Below are positions 1-9,520 of a stretch of DNA of 64,000 nt, piece after piece. The notes beneath the pieces are model-generated. The model had not been told where the DNA came from, ran no database searches, and saw only the letters and a list, made by a program, of their open reading frames with translations. Position 1 is the first letter of the stretch. Every line of letters begins with the position of its first letter. Source of the DNA: Niabella agricola (GTDB taxonomy: Bacteria; Bacteroidota; Bacteroidia; Chitinophagales; Chitinophagaceae); assembly GCF_021538615.1 (NCBI RefSeq), contig NZ_JAJHIZ010000003.1:2170001-2234000 (forward strand). Direction: 5' to 3'. Both the position numbers and the translations under genes were made by a program.

Positions 1-84
1 TTCTTTTTTTTGCCCTTCTATAATTTGGATAAGGAGCCGCCGGAAATAAGTCCGGAGAATTAAAAAACTTGTATATATTATGGC

Positions 85-100
85 GAATTAAGCATAATTC
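85..100. promoter_or_regulatory. Inverted repeat GAATTA-N4-TAATTC, candidate operator
   Basis: Perfect 6-bp arms with a 4-nt spacer lie about 90 bp ahead of the -7 element of the ROK regulator gene. ROK repressors of the NagC/Mlc group bind AATT-containing dyads, so an autoregulatory site is plausible. This is inference from position and symmetry only. Confidence 0.35.
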
Positions 101-187
101 ATATAGAATTTAAGTAAAAAAAACATTTAATAAAAGAATCTTCTTTATTTTTTGATCGATTTTCGTTTCTTGATTAAATTTTTAAAG

Positions 188-195
188 TAAGTTTG
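188..195 (+). promoter_or_regulatory. Bacteroidota -7 promoter element TAAGTTTG
   Basis: Exact match to the TAnnTTTG -7 consensus of the Bacteroidota primary sigma factor. Transcription would begin near position 200. That excludes the in-frame TTG at 193 as a start and leaves about a 30-nt leader before the ATG at 232. A convincing -33 element at the usual spacing was not found. Confidence 0.55.
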
Positions 196-231
196 GCTAT
201 TTTCGATAACCTTAACGAAACAGATCGGATC

Positions 232-1485
232 ATGAAATCAAAAACGATTGTAGAGAATGAACACCCGCTGCTGCTATCAGAAAGCAGGAAACAATACCTT
301 TTTAAAGTACGGCTGCTGAAATACCTGTATGAGGTAGATGCTGCTTCCGTGGGAGAAATTTGCAAGGCGCTGTCTATAAGTACACCTACCACATTGAAAC
401 TGCTGGGCGAACTGAGCAGGGAGCAGTGGATCGAAAAGCGTGGATTCGGAAAATCCATGGGGGGCCGGAAGCCCGACCTGTTCGGGTTGAAAGCGGGATC
501 CCTGTATACCCTTTGTATCGATATTGAACTGTTCAGTGTGAAAATGGTTGTCATGGACAATGTGCATAAGGAGAGCACTCCCATTGTAACCACCGTACAT
601 ACCCTATCAAAAGACCGGCATGGGATCGACCAGGTGCACCAGATGGCGGTTTCATTGCTGGATCAGTCGGGTATCGATAAAAGCCGGCTGATTGGCGTGA
701 GCATTGGTATGCCCGGACTGGTGGATTCCTTCCAGGGGGAAAACTACAGCTATCTCACCAACGATATTCCGGGGAAAACACTCCAGCACGCGTTTGAAGA
801 AAAGTTCAAGCTTCCGGTAGTACTGCAGAACGATGTAAAGGGTACCGCCCTGGCTGAGTTGCGGCACGGCCAGGCACTCGGCAAAAAGAATGCCCTGGTA
901 TTACTGATGGACTGGGGAGTTGGACTGGGCATTATTATGGATGGAAAAGTGCGGCAGGGTGCTTCCGGCTTTTCAGGGGAGATGGGGCATATCCCTTTTA
1001 TCGATAACGGCGATTTATGTTACTGCGGTAAACATGGCTGCCTGGAAACCGTAGCCTCCGGACTGGCACTGGCCAAGATGGCCAAGGAAGGAATCCTTTC
1101 CGGCAAAAACTCGATACTGGCAGAACTTTCTGAAAAAGAAATTGACAATATTGAAGCAGAAGTGGTCATTAAGGCCGCAAACCGCGGAGATCAATACGCC
1201 ATCAAATTATTATCCAATATCGGTACCAATATGGGAAAGGGTATTTCAACGCTCATTCAGCTGTTTAACCCGGAGCTGATCATCCTTGGTGGTAAAATTG
1301 CAGAAGCCCGGCAATACATTACCCTGCCGATGCAGCAGGCCATCAATACCTATTGCATGACGCAGATCCGGGAAAAGGCGTCCATTGTGTCCTCCGAACT
1401 TGGAAAGAACGGCCGCCTCCTGGGCTATGCCACTGCTTCCTTCGACCATTATTTTGATTCGCTGCTGCGGGAGCTGGAAGGATGA
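232..1485 (+). CDS. ROK-family transcriptional repressor (NagC/XylR type)
   Basis: A 417-residue DNA-binding ROK protein. An N-terminal winged helix-turn-helix (about residues 20-75, including SISTPTTLKLLGEL) precedes an actin-like ROK domain. The zinc motif CYCGKHGCLE is near residues 263-272. Where a ROK kinase has the phosphate loop DxGGT this protein has DIELFSVKM, and the usual NDANAAA sugar/base motif reads NDVKGTA. It is therefore expected to bind a sugar ligand without phosphorylating it. The start was moved from a TTG at 193 to the ATG at 232 because a -7 promoter element overlaps the TTG. It converges on metH with 4 bp between stops. Its targets are unknown; the sugar loci downstream and its own promoter are candidates. 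Confidence 0.88.
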   Translation: MKSKTIVENEHPLLLSESRKQYLFKVRLLKYLYEVDAASVGEICKALSISTPTTLKLLGELSREQWIEKRGFGKSMGGRKPDLFGLKAGSLYTLCIDIELFSVKMVVMDNVHKESTPIVTTVHTLSKDRHGIDQVHQMAVSLLDQSGIDKSRLIGVSIGMPGLVDSFQGENYSYLTNDIPGKTLQHAFEEKFKLPVVLQNDVKGTALAELRHGQALGKKNALVLLMDWGVGLGIIMDGKVRQGASGFSGEMGHIPFIDNGDLCYCGKHGCLETVASGLALAKMAKEGILSGKNSILAELSEKEIDNIEAEVVIKAANRGDQYAIKLLSNIGTNMGKGISTLIQLFNPELIILGGKIAEARQYITLPMQQAINTYCMTQIREKASIVSSELGKNGRLLGYATASFDHYFDSLLRELEG

Positions 1486-1489
1486 TCTT

Positions 1490-4180
1490 TTATTCCAGTA
1501 CCGGCCGGAGCCAGCGCCGCAGATCATCTTCCGGCATTACCTTCCGTTGCATATAATCCAGGAACTGGTCCTCCTGGATCTTTCCAACGCCGAAGTATTT
1601 GCTCTCCGGGTGACTGAAATACCAGCCACATACAGATGAAGCCGGGTACATGGCCAGGGATTCAGTCAGATGGATCCCAGTGGCTTCCTCGCCGCCCAGC
1701 AGGCTGAATAATTTATATTTTTCAGTATGATCCGGACAGGCCGGGTAACCCGGTGCGGGACGGATGCCCTGATATTTTTCCTGGATGAGTTCGTCGTTTG
1801 AAAGCTGCTCTTCTTTTATATATCCCCAAAGTTCCTTCCGTACTTTCTCATGCAATAATTCGGCAAAGGCCTCTGCAAAACGGTCAGACAAAGCCTGCAG
1901 GTTGATCTTGCTATAATCATCGTTCTGGGCGATAAACCGCTCCAGGTGCGGCTCTATACCTTGTATGGTTACGGAGAAAGCGCCGATAAAATCGCCCTCC
2001 GGGGAGGGACAAATAAAATCTGCCAGGCTCAGGTTGGGTTGGCCCGCCGCCTTTTTTATCTGCTGGCGCAGGAACTGAAGCGGTATCATTTCCCCTTCAC
2101 CCGGCTGCACCAGCACGGTATCATCCGCCGTTTTTGTTACCGGCCAAAAACCGGCAGCCCCCTGTGCCGTAAGCCATTTTTCCGCAATGATCTGATCCAG
2201 CATTTTATTGGCATCCCGGTACAGTTTGGTGGCTTCTTTTCCTACCACCGGATCTTCCAGTATCTGCGGAAACTTGCCATGCAGCTCCCAGGAAATAAAA
2301 AACGGCTGCCAGTCGATATACTTCCGTATCTCCGACAGGTCGTAGTTATTAAAGGTACGTACACCGGTAAAAGAAGGCTTCACCGGCTGAAAACCGGTCC
2401 AGTCAATGGCCGCTTTATTCTTTTGAGCTTCGCCAAACGGAAGAAACTCTTTTACTTTTTTCTTGCTGGCAAAATCTTCTGCCAGTTTGGTATATTCAGC
2501 CCGGATGTTTTCCAGGAACTGTGGCTTCTGCTCCGGGTTTAACAGGGAGCCCACCACGGTTACGCTCCGGGAGGCATCCAGCACGTGCACCACCCCCTTA
2601 TCAAATTGTGGGGCGATCTTCACCGCCGTGTGCATACGGGAGGTAGTGGCACCTCCAATCAGCAGGGGCTGCGGCATGTTGCGCCGCTGCATTTCATGTG
2701 CCACATTTACCATTTCATCCAGGGATGGGGTAATTAACCCGCTGAGCCCGATGATATCGGCTTTTTCCCTTTCAGCCGTATCCAGTATTTTATCCGTAGG
2801 TACCATCACGCCCATGTCGATGATCTTATACCCGTTACAGGCCAGTACCACCCCTACGATATTTTTACCGATATCATGCACATCACCTTTTACCGTAGCC
2901 ATCAGGATGGTAGGCGCTGCATCTTCATTCAGATTGGGATTAGCCAGTTTCTCCTCCTCGATAAAAGGCGTCAGCCAGGCCACGCTTTTCTTCATCACCC
3001 TGGCGCTTTTTACCACCTGCGGCAGGAACATCTTGCCCGAACCAAACAGGTCGCCGACCACATCCATCCCGGCCATCAGCGGTCCTTCAATTACATCCAG
3101 CGGGCGGGGATAGTTCAGCCGCGCTTCCTCGGTATCAGCATCAATATAATCGGTGATACCGTTTACCAATGCATGCTTCAGCCGCTCTTCCACCGGCGTA
3201 TTCCTCCAGGCAAGGTCTTTCTTCTCCGTTTTCCCGGACGCTTTTACGGTTTCGGCAAAGGCCAGCAACTTTTCGGTGGCCTCATTGTTTTCGTTGTTCC
3301 GGTTCAGGATCACATCTTCACATAACTGGCGCAACTGCGGCTCAATTTCATCATATACCGCCAGCTGTCCGGCATTTACAATACCCATATTCATACCGGC
3401 CTTTATAGCATAGTATAAAAACACGGCATGCATGGCCTCCCGCACCGGCTCGTTCCCGCGGAACGAAAACGAAAGATTGCTCACCCCGCCGCTGATGCTT
3501 ACGGCCGGCATCAGTTGTTTGATCTCTTTTACAGCTTCAATAAAATCGACCCCGTAGTTATTATGCTCTTCGAGCCCGGTGGCGATGGCGAAAATATTCG
3601 GATCAAAAATGATGTCCTGCGGAGCGATCCCTACTTTTTCGGTTAGTATCTTATAGGCCCGGTGGCAGATCTCCACCTTCCGTTCCCTGGTATCGGCCTG
3701 CCCTTTTTCATCAAAGGCCATTACCACCACTGCGGCTCCAAAGCTTTTACAGATGATCGCCTGTTCAATGAACTTCTCCTCTCCTTCCTTCATGGAAATG
3801 GAGTTAACAATGCATTTACCCTGTACACATTTAAGCCCGGCCTGGATGATCTCGAACTTGGACGAGTCGATCATCAACGGCACTTTGGCAATATCCGGTT
3901 CGCTCTGCACCAGGTTGATAAAAGTAGTCATGGCCTGCATCCCATCCAACAGGGCATCGTCCATATTGATATCAATCACCTGCGCTCCGTTCTCCACCTG
4001 CTGGCGCGCCACGCTCAGCGCTTCTTCATATTTATTTTCGCGAATCAGGCGGGCAAACTTTTTGGAACCGGTTACGTTGGTACGTTCCCCAACATTTATA
4101 AAATTCGTTTCGGGCCGTACCACCAATGGCTCCAGCCCCGATAAACTTAAATAAGAATGAATTTTTGTAATTGCTGACAT
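1490..4180 (-). CDS. metH: Cobalamin-dependent methionine synthase, pterin/B12/activation part
   Basis: The C-terminal three quarters of MetH (896 residues). It transfers the methyl group of 5-methyltetrahydrofolate to cobalamin and on to homocysteine in the cytoplasm. The pterin-binding domain begins with [16 protein letters not shown] (about 27-42). A B12 cap domain follows near 330-420, then the B12 domain with the cobalt-ligating signature GDVHDIGKN near residue 435. The C-terminal reactivation domain carries the SAM-binding motif [12 protein letters not shown]. The homocysteine-binding module is missing here and is encoded by the gene immediately upstream on the same strand, 88 bp away, so the two products must work together. 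Such a split arrangement is known in Bacteroidota. Confidence 0.95.
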   Translation of the reverse strand: MSAITKIHSYLSLSGLEPLVVRPETNFINVGERTNVTGSKKFARLIRENKYEEALSVARQQVENGAQVIDINMDDALLDGMQAMTTFINLVQSEPDIAKVPLMIDSSKFEIIQAGLKCVQGKCIVNSISMKEGEEKFIEQAIICKSFGAAVVVMAFDEKGQADTRERKVEICHRAYKILTEKVGIAPQDIIFDPNIFAIATGLEEHNNYGVDFIEAVKEIKQLMPAVSISGGVSNLSFSFRGNEPVREAMHAVFLYYAIKAGMNMGIVNAGQLAVYDEIEPQLRQLCEDVILNRNNENNEATEKLLAFAETVKASGKTEKKDLAWRNTPVEERLKHALVNGITDYIDADTEEARLNYPRPLDVIEGPLMAGMDVVGDLFGSGKMFLPQVVKSARVMKKSVAWLTPFIEEEKLANPNLNEDAAPTILMATVKGDVHDIGKNIVGVVLACNGYKIIDMGVMVPTDKILDTAEREKADIIGLSGLITPSLDEMVNVAHEMQRRNMPQPLLIGGATTSRMHTAVKIAPQFDKGVVHVLDASRSVTVVGSLLNPEQKPQFLENIRAEYTKLAEDFASKKKVKEFLPFGEAQKNKAAIDWTGFQPVKPSFTGVRTFNNYDLSEIRKYIDWQPFFISWELHGKFPQILEDPVVGKEATKLYRDANKMLDQIIAEKWLTAQGAAGFWPVTKTADDTVLVQPGEGEMIPLQFLRQQIKKAAGQPNLSLADFICPSPEGDFIGAFSVTIQGIEPHLERFIAQNDDYSKINLQALSDRFAEAFAELLHEKVRKELWGYIKEEQLSNDELIQEKYQGIRPAPGYPACPDHTEKYKLFSLLGGEEATGIHLTESLAMYPASSVCGWYFSHPESKYFGVGKIQEDQFLDYMQRKVMPEDDLRRWLRPVLE

Positions 4181-4195
4181 GAATACTCATTTGAA

Positions 4196-4220
4196 CCACA
4201 GAGGCACGGAATACACAGAG
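4196..4220. repeat. Degenerate CACAGAG-type intergenic repeat
   Basis: The spacer between the two metH genes carries a CCACAGAG / ACACAGAG motif typical of decayed dispersed repeats scattered in Bacteroidota genomes. A relative with CACAGATG is at 45251-45306. No coding potential. Confidence 0.4.
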
Positions 4221-4268
4221 TGGCGCTAAGGTTTTATAATATCGTTTGTTTGCAGTTTACCACTATCT

Positions 4269-5309
4269 TTAGTTATACGCAGCCACCGGCAATATCCTCG
4301 GAGCCACTCCCTTTACTGCTTTGGCGATGGCCGCGATATGGGCTGGTGTGGTACCGCAGCACCCCCCTACAATATTTACATACCCTTCCTTTGCCCAATC
4401 TTCCAGGAACGCCGCGGTCTCTTCCGGAAGTTCGTCGTATTCACCCATAGCATTGGGCAGACCGGCATTGGGATAGGCCGAAACATAACAACCGGCCAGA
4501 TGGGCCAGTTCGCTCACATGCGGTCGCATCTCTTTGGCTCCCAGCGCACAATTCAGTCCCACACTCAGCGGGCTGGCATGAGCCACCGAAATATAAAAAG
4601 CTTCCAGCGTTTGTCCGCTCAACGTTCTTCCAGATGCGTCCGTAATGGTACCGCTGATCATCACCGGTGCCCCTTCGGCACCATTGTCAAAGCGGGCTGC
4701 CTTCTCCGGATGGTCTCTGAAAAATTGCTTAACCGCAAAGATGGCGGCTTTTGCGTTGAGCGTATCAAAAATGGTTTCGATCAGCAGCAGATCCGCACCA
4801 CCATCCACCAGTCCATGGATCTGCTCCGTATATGCCGCCACGACTTCGTCGAATGTAACCGCCCGGTATCCGGGATTGTTTACATCCGGGGAAAGGGAAA
4901 GCGTTTTATTCAGAGGTCCGATGGCACCGGCAATAAATTTCGGCCCGGTTCCGGGGTGTTCACTTACAAACGCATCAATCGCCTCGCGGGCGCATTTTAC
5001 CGAAGCCACATTCAGTTCATAGGCCAGGGACTGCATGTCGTAATCTGCCTGCGCAATCGAAGTGGAGCTGAAGGTATTGGTTTCAATAATATCCGATCCT
5101 GCTTCCAGGTATTCCTTATGGATGGCCTTGATCACATCTGGTCGCGTAATACTTAACAGGTCGTTATTTCCTTTTACATCCTTGTGCCAGGTTTGAAACC
5201 GCTCGCCCCGGTAATCTTCTTCTGTTAACCGATACCGCTGGATCATGGTACCCATCGCACCATCCAGCACCAGTATGCGTTGCTGTAACAGTTCCTTTAT
5301 TTTGCTCAT
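4269..5309 (-). CDS. Methionine synthase homocysteine-binding module (split MetH, N-terminal part)
   Basis: A 346-residue homocysteine S-methyltransferase domain. It binds and activates homocysteine through zinc and corresponds to the first domain of MetH. Visible motifs are [10 protein letters not shown] (about 14-23) and the zinc cysteines in GLNCALG (about C254) and GGCCGTTP (about C317-C318). The ATG at 5309 gives [10 protein letters not shown], the usual N-terminus; the longer open frame adds nine unlikely residues. A -7 element at 5455-5462 implies a leader of about 140 nt. That length would fit a structured regulator, but I recognise no SAM or cobalamin riboswitch, only a 6-bp hairpin at 5329-5343. 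It is cotranscribed with the remainder of MetH. Confidence 0.93.
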   Translation of the reverse strand: MSKIKELLQQRILVLDGAMGTMIQRYRLTEEDYRGERFQTWHKDVKGNNDLLSITRPDVIKAIHKEYLEAGSDIIETNTFSSTSIAQADYDMQSLAYELNVASVKCAREAIDAFVSEHPGTGPKFIAGAIGPLNKTLSLSPDVNNPGYRAVTFDEVVAAYTEQIHGLVDGGADLLLIETIFDTLNAKAAIFAVKQFFRDHPEKAARFDNGAEGAPVMISGTITDASGRTLSGQTLEAFYISVAHASPLSVGLNCALGAKEMRPHVSELAHLAGCYVSAYPNAGLPNAMGEYDELPEETAAFLEDWAKEGYVNIVGGCCGTTPAHIAAIAKAVKGVAPRILPVAAYN

Positions 5310-5454
5310 TGTACAAAATTTTAGTGATGGCAACAATGTTGCCGGAATCTGTGATCCAAAAAAATAAACGTGGAAAATCTTTAGCAGGAATTCTAACGTT
5401 TATTAGTTCAGATTTTTAAACAGGCTGAACAATAAACAAATCCGCCTGCGGCTG

Positions 5455-5462
5455 CAAAGGTA
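5455..5462 (-). promoter_or_regulatory. -7 promoter element TACCTTTG (reverse strand)
   Basis: Matches TAnnTTTG on the minus strand about 146 bp upstream of the split metH start and is the best visible promoter for that operon. It lies just downstream, in the direction of transcription, of the palindromic repeat at 5479-5540. Confidence 0.45.
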
Positions 5463-5478
5463 GGCTTTTTTTATCTTT

Positions 5479-5540
5479 CAGTGATCAGCAATTAGCTTTC
5501 AGCGCCAAAGCTCCGGCCTGTACCTAATGGCTGATCACTG
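5479..5540. repeat. Palindromic repeat, 17-bp arms (CAGTGATCAGC/ATTAG family)
   Basis: Arms 5479-5495 and 5524-5540 are reverse complements with a single mismatch and enclose 28 bp. The sequence is built from TAGC/ATTAG/CTGAT words. It resembles the perfect hairpin at 60917-60960 in length and in the GCCATTAG core, suggesting two members of one dispersed REP-like family. Confidence 0.6.
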
Positions 5541-5563
5541 ATAGCTGATGGCTAACAGCCTAT

Positions 5564-6181
5564 CTACCGGCTCATATATTTCTCCACGGGGAGGCGGTTT
5601 TGAAGGCTGCGGCCCAGGGTAAGTTCATCCGCATATTCCAGCTCACCGCCAAAGGCAATGCCCCGGGCAATGGTGGTGATGCGCACCGGCTGATCCTGCA
5701 GCTTTTTCTGGATATAATAAATAGTAGTATCTCCCTGGATGGTGGGATTTAAGGCAAAAATGAGCTCTTCGGTCTTTTCATGTTCTACCCGGTGCAGCAG
5801 GGACCCGATGTTCAGCTGGTCGGGACCCACCCCATCCAGCGGAGAGATCACCCCTCCCAGTACATGGTACGTGCCATTATACTGCTGGGTACTTTCGATA
5901 GCAATTACATCCCGGATGGTTTCTACCACACAAATGGTATGTTGCTGCCGGTGCGAATTGGAGCAAACGGAACAAAAATCGCCGTCTGCCACGTTGAAGC
6001 AACGCTTGCAGAAGCAAATATCCCTGCGCATCCGGTCGATGGTTTCGCTAAACCGGCTCACTTCACCGGGCTCCTGCCGCAGCAGGTGCAGCACCAGCCG
6101 CAACGCCGTTTTTTTACCAATACCCGGAAGTTTAGCAAACTCATTAACCGCTGATTCCAATAAACCGGAAGAAAACTGCAT
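5564..6181 (-). CDS. recR: Recombination mediator RecR
   Basis: A 205-residue RecR. With RecO (and RecF) it loads RecA onto gapped DNA. It shows the N-terminal helix-hairpin-helix (LPGIGKKTALRLVLHLL), the four-cysteine zinc finger CKRCFNVADGDFCSVC, and a Toprim domain beginning with ICVVET. The length is typical. The start at 6181 (MQFSSGLL) is preferred over the longer frame to 6196 because a TATCTTTG -7 element occupies 6186-6193. That places the predicted transcription start essentially on the ATG, so the mRNA may be leaderless. Confidence 0.95.
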   Translation of the reverse strand: MQFSSGLLESAVNEFAKLPGIGKKTALRLVLHLLRQEPGEVSRFSETIDRMRRDICFCKRCFNVADGDFCSVCSNSHRQQHTICVVETIRDVIAIESTQQYNGTYHVLGGVISPLDGVGPDQLNIGSLLHRVEHEKTEELIFALNPTIQGDTTIYYIQKKLQDQPVRITTIARGIAFGGELEYADELTLGRSLQNRLPVEKYMSR

Positions 6182-6185
6182 CCCG

Positions 6186-6193
6186 CAAAGATA
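6186..6193 (-). promoter_or_regulatory. -7 promoter element TATCTTTG for recR
   Basis: TAnnTTTG match on the minus strand, ending 5 bp before the recR ATG. It overlaps the extended recR reading frame and therefore decides the start codon. Confidence 0.6.
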
Positions 6194-6344
6194 CACCGGA
6201 AAATAGAAAATGCCCGGCTTCTCCCGTCAAATCAGGAAGCCGGAACCGTTATCAGCCCACTCCCGGAAGCAGGCACCTGGCGGAAATCCGCGGATATTAA
6301 CATTCAGTAAGCAACGGGGGGTGTTCCATTTCCCCAAAAGCGAT

Positions 6345-6352
6345 TATGTTTG
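6345..6352 (+). promoter_or_regulatory. -7 promoter element TATGTTTG
   Basis: Consensus match overlapping the first possible ATG (6346) of the downstream lipoprotein. The transcription start would fall near 6357, leaving only about 4 nt before the ATG at 6361. Confidence 0.55.
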
Positions 6353-6360
6353 CAATTCAT

Positions 6361-7782
6361 ATGCAAATAAAGCGTCTTACAGGTGTATTTTTCGCTGCTG
6401 CTGCTGTGATCATATTGATCTATTCAGGCGGCGGATGCGCTAATATTATTGCCCCAACGGGTGGTCCCAAAGATAGTCTGCCACCACAAATCGTTCGGGT
6501 AACTCCGGCGAATGAAACCAAACATTTTGACCAGCAGCGGATCACGTTCTACTTCGACGAATACGTGGAGTTGAATGACGTGTATCAGAACCTGGTGATA
6601 TCTCCCCTGCCGAAGATCATGCCCCAGGTAGACCGGAAACTGAAAACGGTGACGGTACGGCTTAAAGACAGCCTGAAAGCCAATACTACTTATGTGCTCA
6701 ATTTCACCAATGTAATTAAAGATATCACCGAGGGAAATAAGGCCAAGGATATGCTGTACGTAGTCACCACCGGGGATTATTTTGATTCACTGCAGTTGAG
6801 CGGCAATGTAAAAATGGCAAAAACCGTGAAGCCGGATTCCACCTTAACCGTTATGCTGCATTCCAACCTGGAAGACAGTGCTGTTTTTAAACAGAACCCC
6901 GATTATATTGCCAAGCTGGATAGCACCGGCGACTTCCTGTTCCGTTATTTAAAACCGGGCGCTTACCGGCTTTATGCGATCAAAAGCGAGGGCAGCTCCT
7001 ATATGTATACCAGTAAACAACAGGTATTTGCTTTTGCAGATACTCCGATCGTTGTGCGTGCCGTTCCACCACCGCCCGTCCGGCTCTACGCGTATGTAGA
7101 GGAAGAGGAACAGAAAGATAAAGGGGCGGCCGAAGAACCGGAACTTGATAAAAAAGAGAAACGCCTGAAATTTCAAACCAATTTGCAGGCACAGCAGCAG
7201 GATCTGTTGTCCCCGCTAAGGATCACCTTTACACATCCTTTAAAGAACTATTTTCCTGAAAAAATGATCCTTACCACCGACAGCAGTTTTGCCTCGGCCA
7301 CCGGGTATAAATTTACGCTGGACAGTACCCGGAAGATCATTACGATGAACATACAATGGGAGGAAGGAAAGAGATATAATTTGATCCTGCCCAAGGATTT
7401 TGCCTCCGACAGCCTGGACCGGGGCCTGCTAAAACCCGATACCCTTACATTCACTACCTTGGCGCGAAAGGATTACGGCCAGGCGCGGATCACCTTTAAC
7501 AATCTGGATACTTCGGTTCACCCGGTACTGCTGATTTCGCAGGGCGAGCAGCTAAAAAATGCATTCCCGCTCCGCTCCAATATTCTTGAAATTGACCTGT
7601 ATACCCCGGGGGATTATGACCTGCAGGTTCTTTTTGACCGGAACGGTAACGGGAAATGGGATGCTGGGAATTTTAGCAAACACATTCAGCCGGAGATCAT
7701 TGTGCCCCTGGACCGTAAGCTCAATTTTAAAGCAAACTGGACATTGGAACCGGAGATCAATTTAAAACCGCCGCCGAAATAG
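6361..7782 (+). CDS. Lipoprotein with N-terminal Ig-like (Big_5/SbsA-type) domain
   Basis: A 473-residue predicted lipoprotein. The signal sequence ends in a lipobox (IYSGGGC, Cys26), followed by the NIIAPTGGPKDSLPPQIV segment and a beta-rich Ig-like domain (FDEYVEL, about residues 40-135). This N-terminal layout is typical of a widespread but uncharacterised Bacteroidota family annotated as Ig-like domain protein. A lysine/glutamate-rich linker (about 245-265) separates it from a second beta-rich half. The gene stands alone, divergent from recR. The ATG at 6361 was chosen because the -7 element overlaps the upstream ATG at 6346. Its function is unknown; surface or periplasmic location is inferred from the lipobox. 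Confidence 0.75.
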   Translation: MQIKRLTGVFFAAAAVIILIYSGGGCANIIAPTGGPKDSLPPQIVRVTPANETKHFDQQRITFYFDEYVELNDVYQNLVISPLPKIMPQVDRKLKTVTVRLKDSLKANTTYVLNFTNVIKDITEGNKAKDMLYVVTTGDYFDSLQLSGNVKMAKTVKPDSTLTVMLHSNLEDSAVFKQNPDYIAKLDSTGDFLFRYLKPGAYRLYAIKSEGSSYMYTSKQQVFAFADTPIVVRAVPPPPVRLYAYVEEEEQKDKGAAEEPELDKKEKRLKFQTNLQAQQQDLLSPLRITFTHPLKNYFPEKMILTTDSSFASATGYKFTLDSTRKIITMNIQWEEGKRYNLILPKDFASDSLDRGLLKPDTLTFTTLARKDYGQARITFNNLDTSVHPVLLISQGEQLKNAFPLRSNILEIDLYTPGDYDLQVLFDRNGNGKWDAGNFSKHIQPEIIVPLDRKLNFKANWTLEPEINLKPPPK

Positions 7783-8289
7783 TTAGTTTGAAGTTCCAGG
7801 TTTGAGGTTTAAAGCTTCAGGCGTGCCCGCCGTGGCGGGTTGGTCTTCGTTTCTGCTTGGTGAGCGATGCTCAATTCCTGGATTTAATGATCTTTTACAG
7901 GAGTGTGATCACAGAGCTGTAACGCCGCCGTCATTTTTGCACTTAATATTTTTTATTGGATATTTGGCATTTCCGAAGGGATGTTTCCTGATTTGAGGGT
8001 TAAAGTTTAAGTTTGTTTTATGACCTGATGATCATACTTAAACCTGAGAACTTTTGTTAGATTACGCTTCCTACCAGAGGCCAAATGCCGAAAGCTAAAC
8101 GCTGAATGCTTTTGTTTCAGGTTGGGTTTGGTTTCTGCTTGGTGGACTTCGCTTTTTCCGGTTCACTACCCGCTATTCCCTGTGATCCGACCGGAATACG
8201 ATTATGAGCAGTAACGGCATTTTCATTTTCACATTTCCACACTCTCAAATTTTCAAATCGGGCTTCTCAATTCCCGATCCTGAAAACGG
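7783..8289. other. 507-bp intergenic region without a supported gene
   Basis: Short low-complexity words (GGTTTGAGGTTT, CCAGGTTTGAGG) and a CCCGCC-GT-GGCGGG palindrome near 7828-7841 suggest decayed dispersed repeats. A 64-codon open frame has no recognisable protein features. It separates two convergent genes. Confidence 0.55.
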
Positions 8290-8940
8290 CTATCCCGGCA
8301 TCCGGGAAATGTATTTTTCAATTTCTTTGATCTGGCTTACGATCTGCGGTGTGGTAGGTTTACAGGCCTTAGCCTTGCGGAAGAAATCCTTTGCCGCCCG
8401 GAACTCTCTTTTATTCATCATAATGCTGCACATCTGCAGGTAAGCCGCTGCTTCGTTCTCTTTATCGGGCAGTCCTTTTCGGATGGCCTGGCGGATATAA
8501 CTCTCGCCCTGCCGGGTATTACCTTTTTGCATGGCCAGCATCCCCATTTGCAGTAAACTGGCACCCTCTGCCTCTTTCATCGGCATGCCCAGGTCCAGTC
8601 CTTTCTTCATCATCGTTTCAGCGCTGTCAAAATCCTGCTTGCTCATGGCAATATTTCCCTTCAAGGTATAATACACTGAGCGGATCGGCTTGTAAAGCAG
8701 GTTGGGGAAGCGGATCGAATTCAGCACTTTTTCAGCGCCCTCCAGGTCTCCGGTTTCCATATACTCCTGGATCAGGCGTAGCGGTCCAAAGAAAAAATGG
8801 CTGAATAAAAGAATAACGCCGATCAGGTACAGGGGAAAGGCCGGCCAGAAACTGCCTGCATAGTTTACATATACACCTGCCAGGATTAAGATAATGCTGA
8901 TCGGTAACCGGTACTTTATCAGAAAATTATACGCTTTCAT
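8290..8940 (-). CDS. Membrane-anchored tetratricopeptide-repeat protein
   Basis: A 216-residue protein. Two adjacent N-terminal membrane helices (about 11-31 and 34-54) are followed by helical repeats of TPR type (about 60-205), for example in KGNIAMSKQDFDSAETMMKK and the AEGASLLQMGMLAMQKGNTR segment. The soluble repeat domain probably makes protein contacts on one face of the inner membrane. A TATCTTTG -7 element at 8994-9001 gives a leader of about 50 nt. It is divergent from the small gene at 9065. No specific function can be assigned. Confidence 0.75.
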   Translation of the reverse strand: MKAYNFLIKYRLPISIILILAGVYVNYAGSFWPAFPLYLIGVILLFSHFFFGPLRLIQEYMETGDLEGAEKVLNSIRFPNLLYKPIRSVYYTLKGNIAMSKQDFDSAETMMKKGLDLGMPMKEAEGASLLQMGMLAMQKGNTRQGESYIRQAIRKGLPDKENEAAAYLQMCSIMMNKREFRAAKDFFRKAKACKPTTPQIVSQIKEIEKYISRMPG

Positions 8941-8993
8941 TGCTGATTTTATTTTATTTTAAGAGGCGGCCGCAGCCATCCCTTTTGGGGCTG

Positions 8994-9001
8994 CAAAGAT
9001 A
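8994..9001 (-). promoter_or_regulatory. -7 promoter element TATCTTTG
   Basis: TAnnTTTG match on the minus strand about 50 bp upstream of the TPR protein start. It lies close to the opposite-facing element at 9053-9060, forming a compact divergent promoter. Confidence 0.5.
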
Positions 9002-9052
9002 AGGGTTGCCAGCCAGCGTAAAAAGGCTGTGTACAGGTATTTCAGAACCCTG

Positions 9053-9060
9053 TATTTTTG
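9053..9060 (+). promoter_or_regulatory. -7 promoter element TATTTTTG
   Basis: Consensus match four bases before an ATG at 9065. The predicted transcript would start at or next to the start codon, another near-leaderless arrangement. Confidence 0.5.
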
Positions 9061-9064
9061 CAGT

Positions 9065-9409
9065 ATGGTAATGAGTGATGATCTGCAGGTGCGCTGGTGG
9101 AACCTGGAAGCAAAATTGGTAGAGCGGTTTGGGAAAAAACCCGATATGGAGACGCTTTTATTTTTAATCGGCATCCAGGAATTCGGGCAGATAAAGCCCA
9201 AATTCTCAAAGGAGCAAAAGCAGGACCTGATGCATGTGGCTATCTGTAGTTTGCTGGCTCCCAGCGGCTATTATGCCTATGAAGGAAAGGACAAGGATGG
9301 CTGGCCCCATTTCAAACAGCTAAAACAAATGCCGGTGATGAGTCCCGTGGAGCAGGAAAATTTCTTAAAAGACCATGTGTTGCTCTATTTTGAAGAGCAT
9401 GGTATCTGA
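9065..9409 (+). CDS. Small conserved hypothetical protein
   Basis: A soluble protein of about 114 residues with no signal or membrane segment. The sequence is acidic/aromatic and looks well folded (RWWNLEAKLVERFGKKPDME; LFLIGIQEFGQI; HVAICSLLAPSGYYAYEGKD; ending LYFEEHGI). It resembles short uncharacterised proteins of Bacteroidota, and I cannot name a domain. The start is either 9065 or 9071 (MSDDLQ), since the promoter element ends at 9060. Earlier in-frame ATGs lie upstream of that element. Confidence 0.6.
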   Translation: MVMSDDLQVRWWNLEAKLVERFGKKPDMETLLFLIGIQEFGQIKPKFSKEQKQDLMHVAICSLLAPSGYYAYEGKDKDGWPHFKQLKQMPVMSPVEQENFLKDHVLLYFEEHGI

Positions 9410-9520
9410 TGCTTATTACAGGTCAGTGGGCACACTGAACACGGCGGAAAGTTATTTTCATTGCAGGGCGGTGAGGCACTGAGTACGAGCAGCAATGGTT
9501 TGTATCCTCACAAACCGAAG

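Noticed and set aside
1490..5309. Frameshifted or broken metH
   Set aside because: The break falls exactly between functional modules, each part has its own start and stop, and a split MetH is known in Bacteroidota.
5310..5454. SAM or cobalamin riboswitch in the metH leader
   Set aside because: The leader is long enough, but none of the conserved core motifs I know is visible; only a 6-bp hairpin GGCAAC-AAT-GTTGCC.
7802..7996. 64-codon open frame downstream of the Ig-like lipoprotein
   Set aside because: It lies in degenerate repeat sequence and lacks any protein signature.
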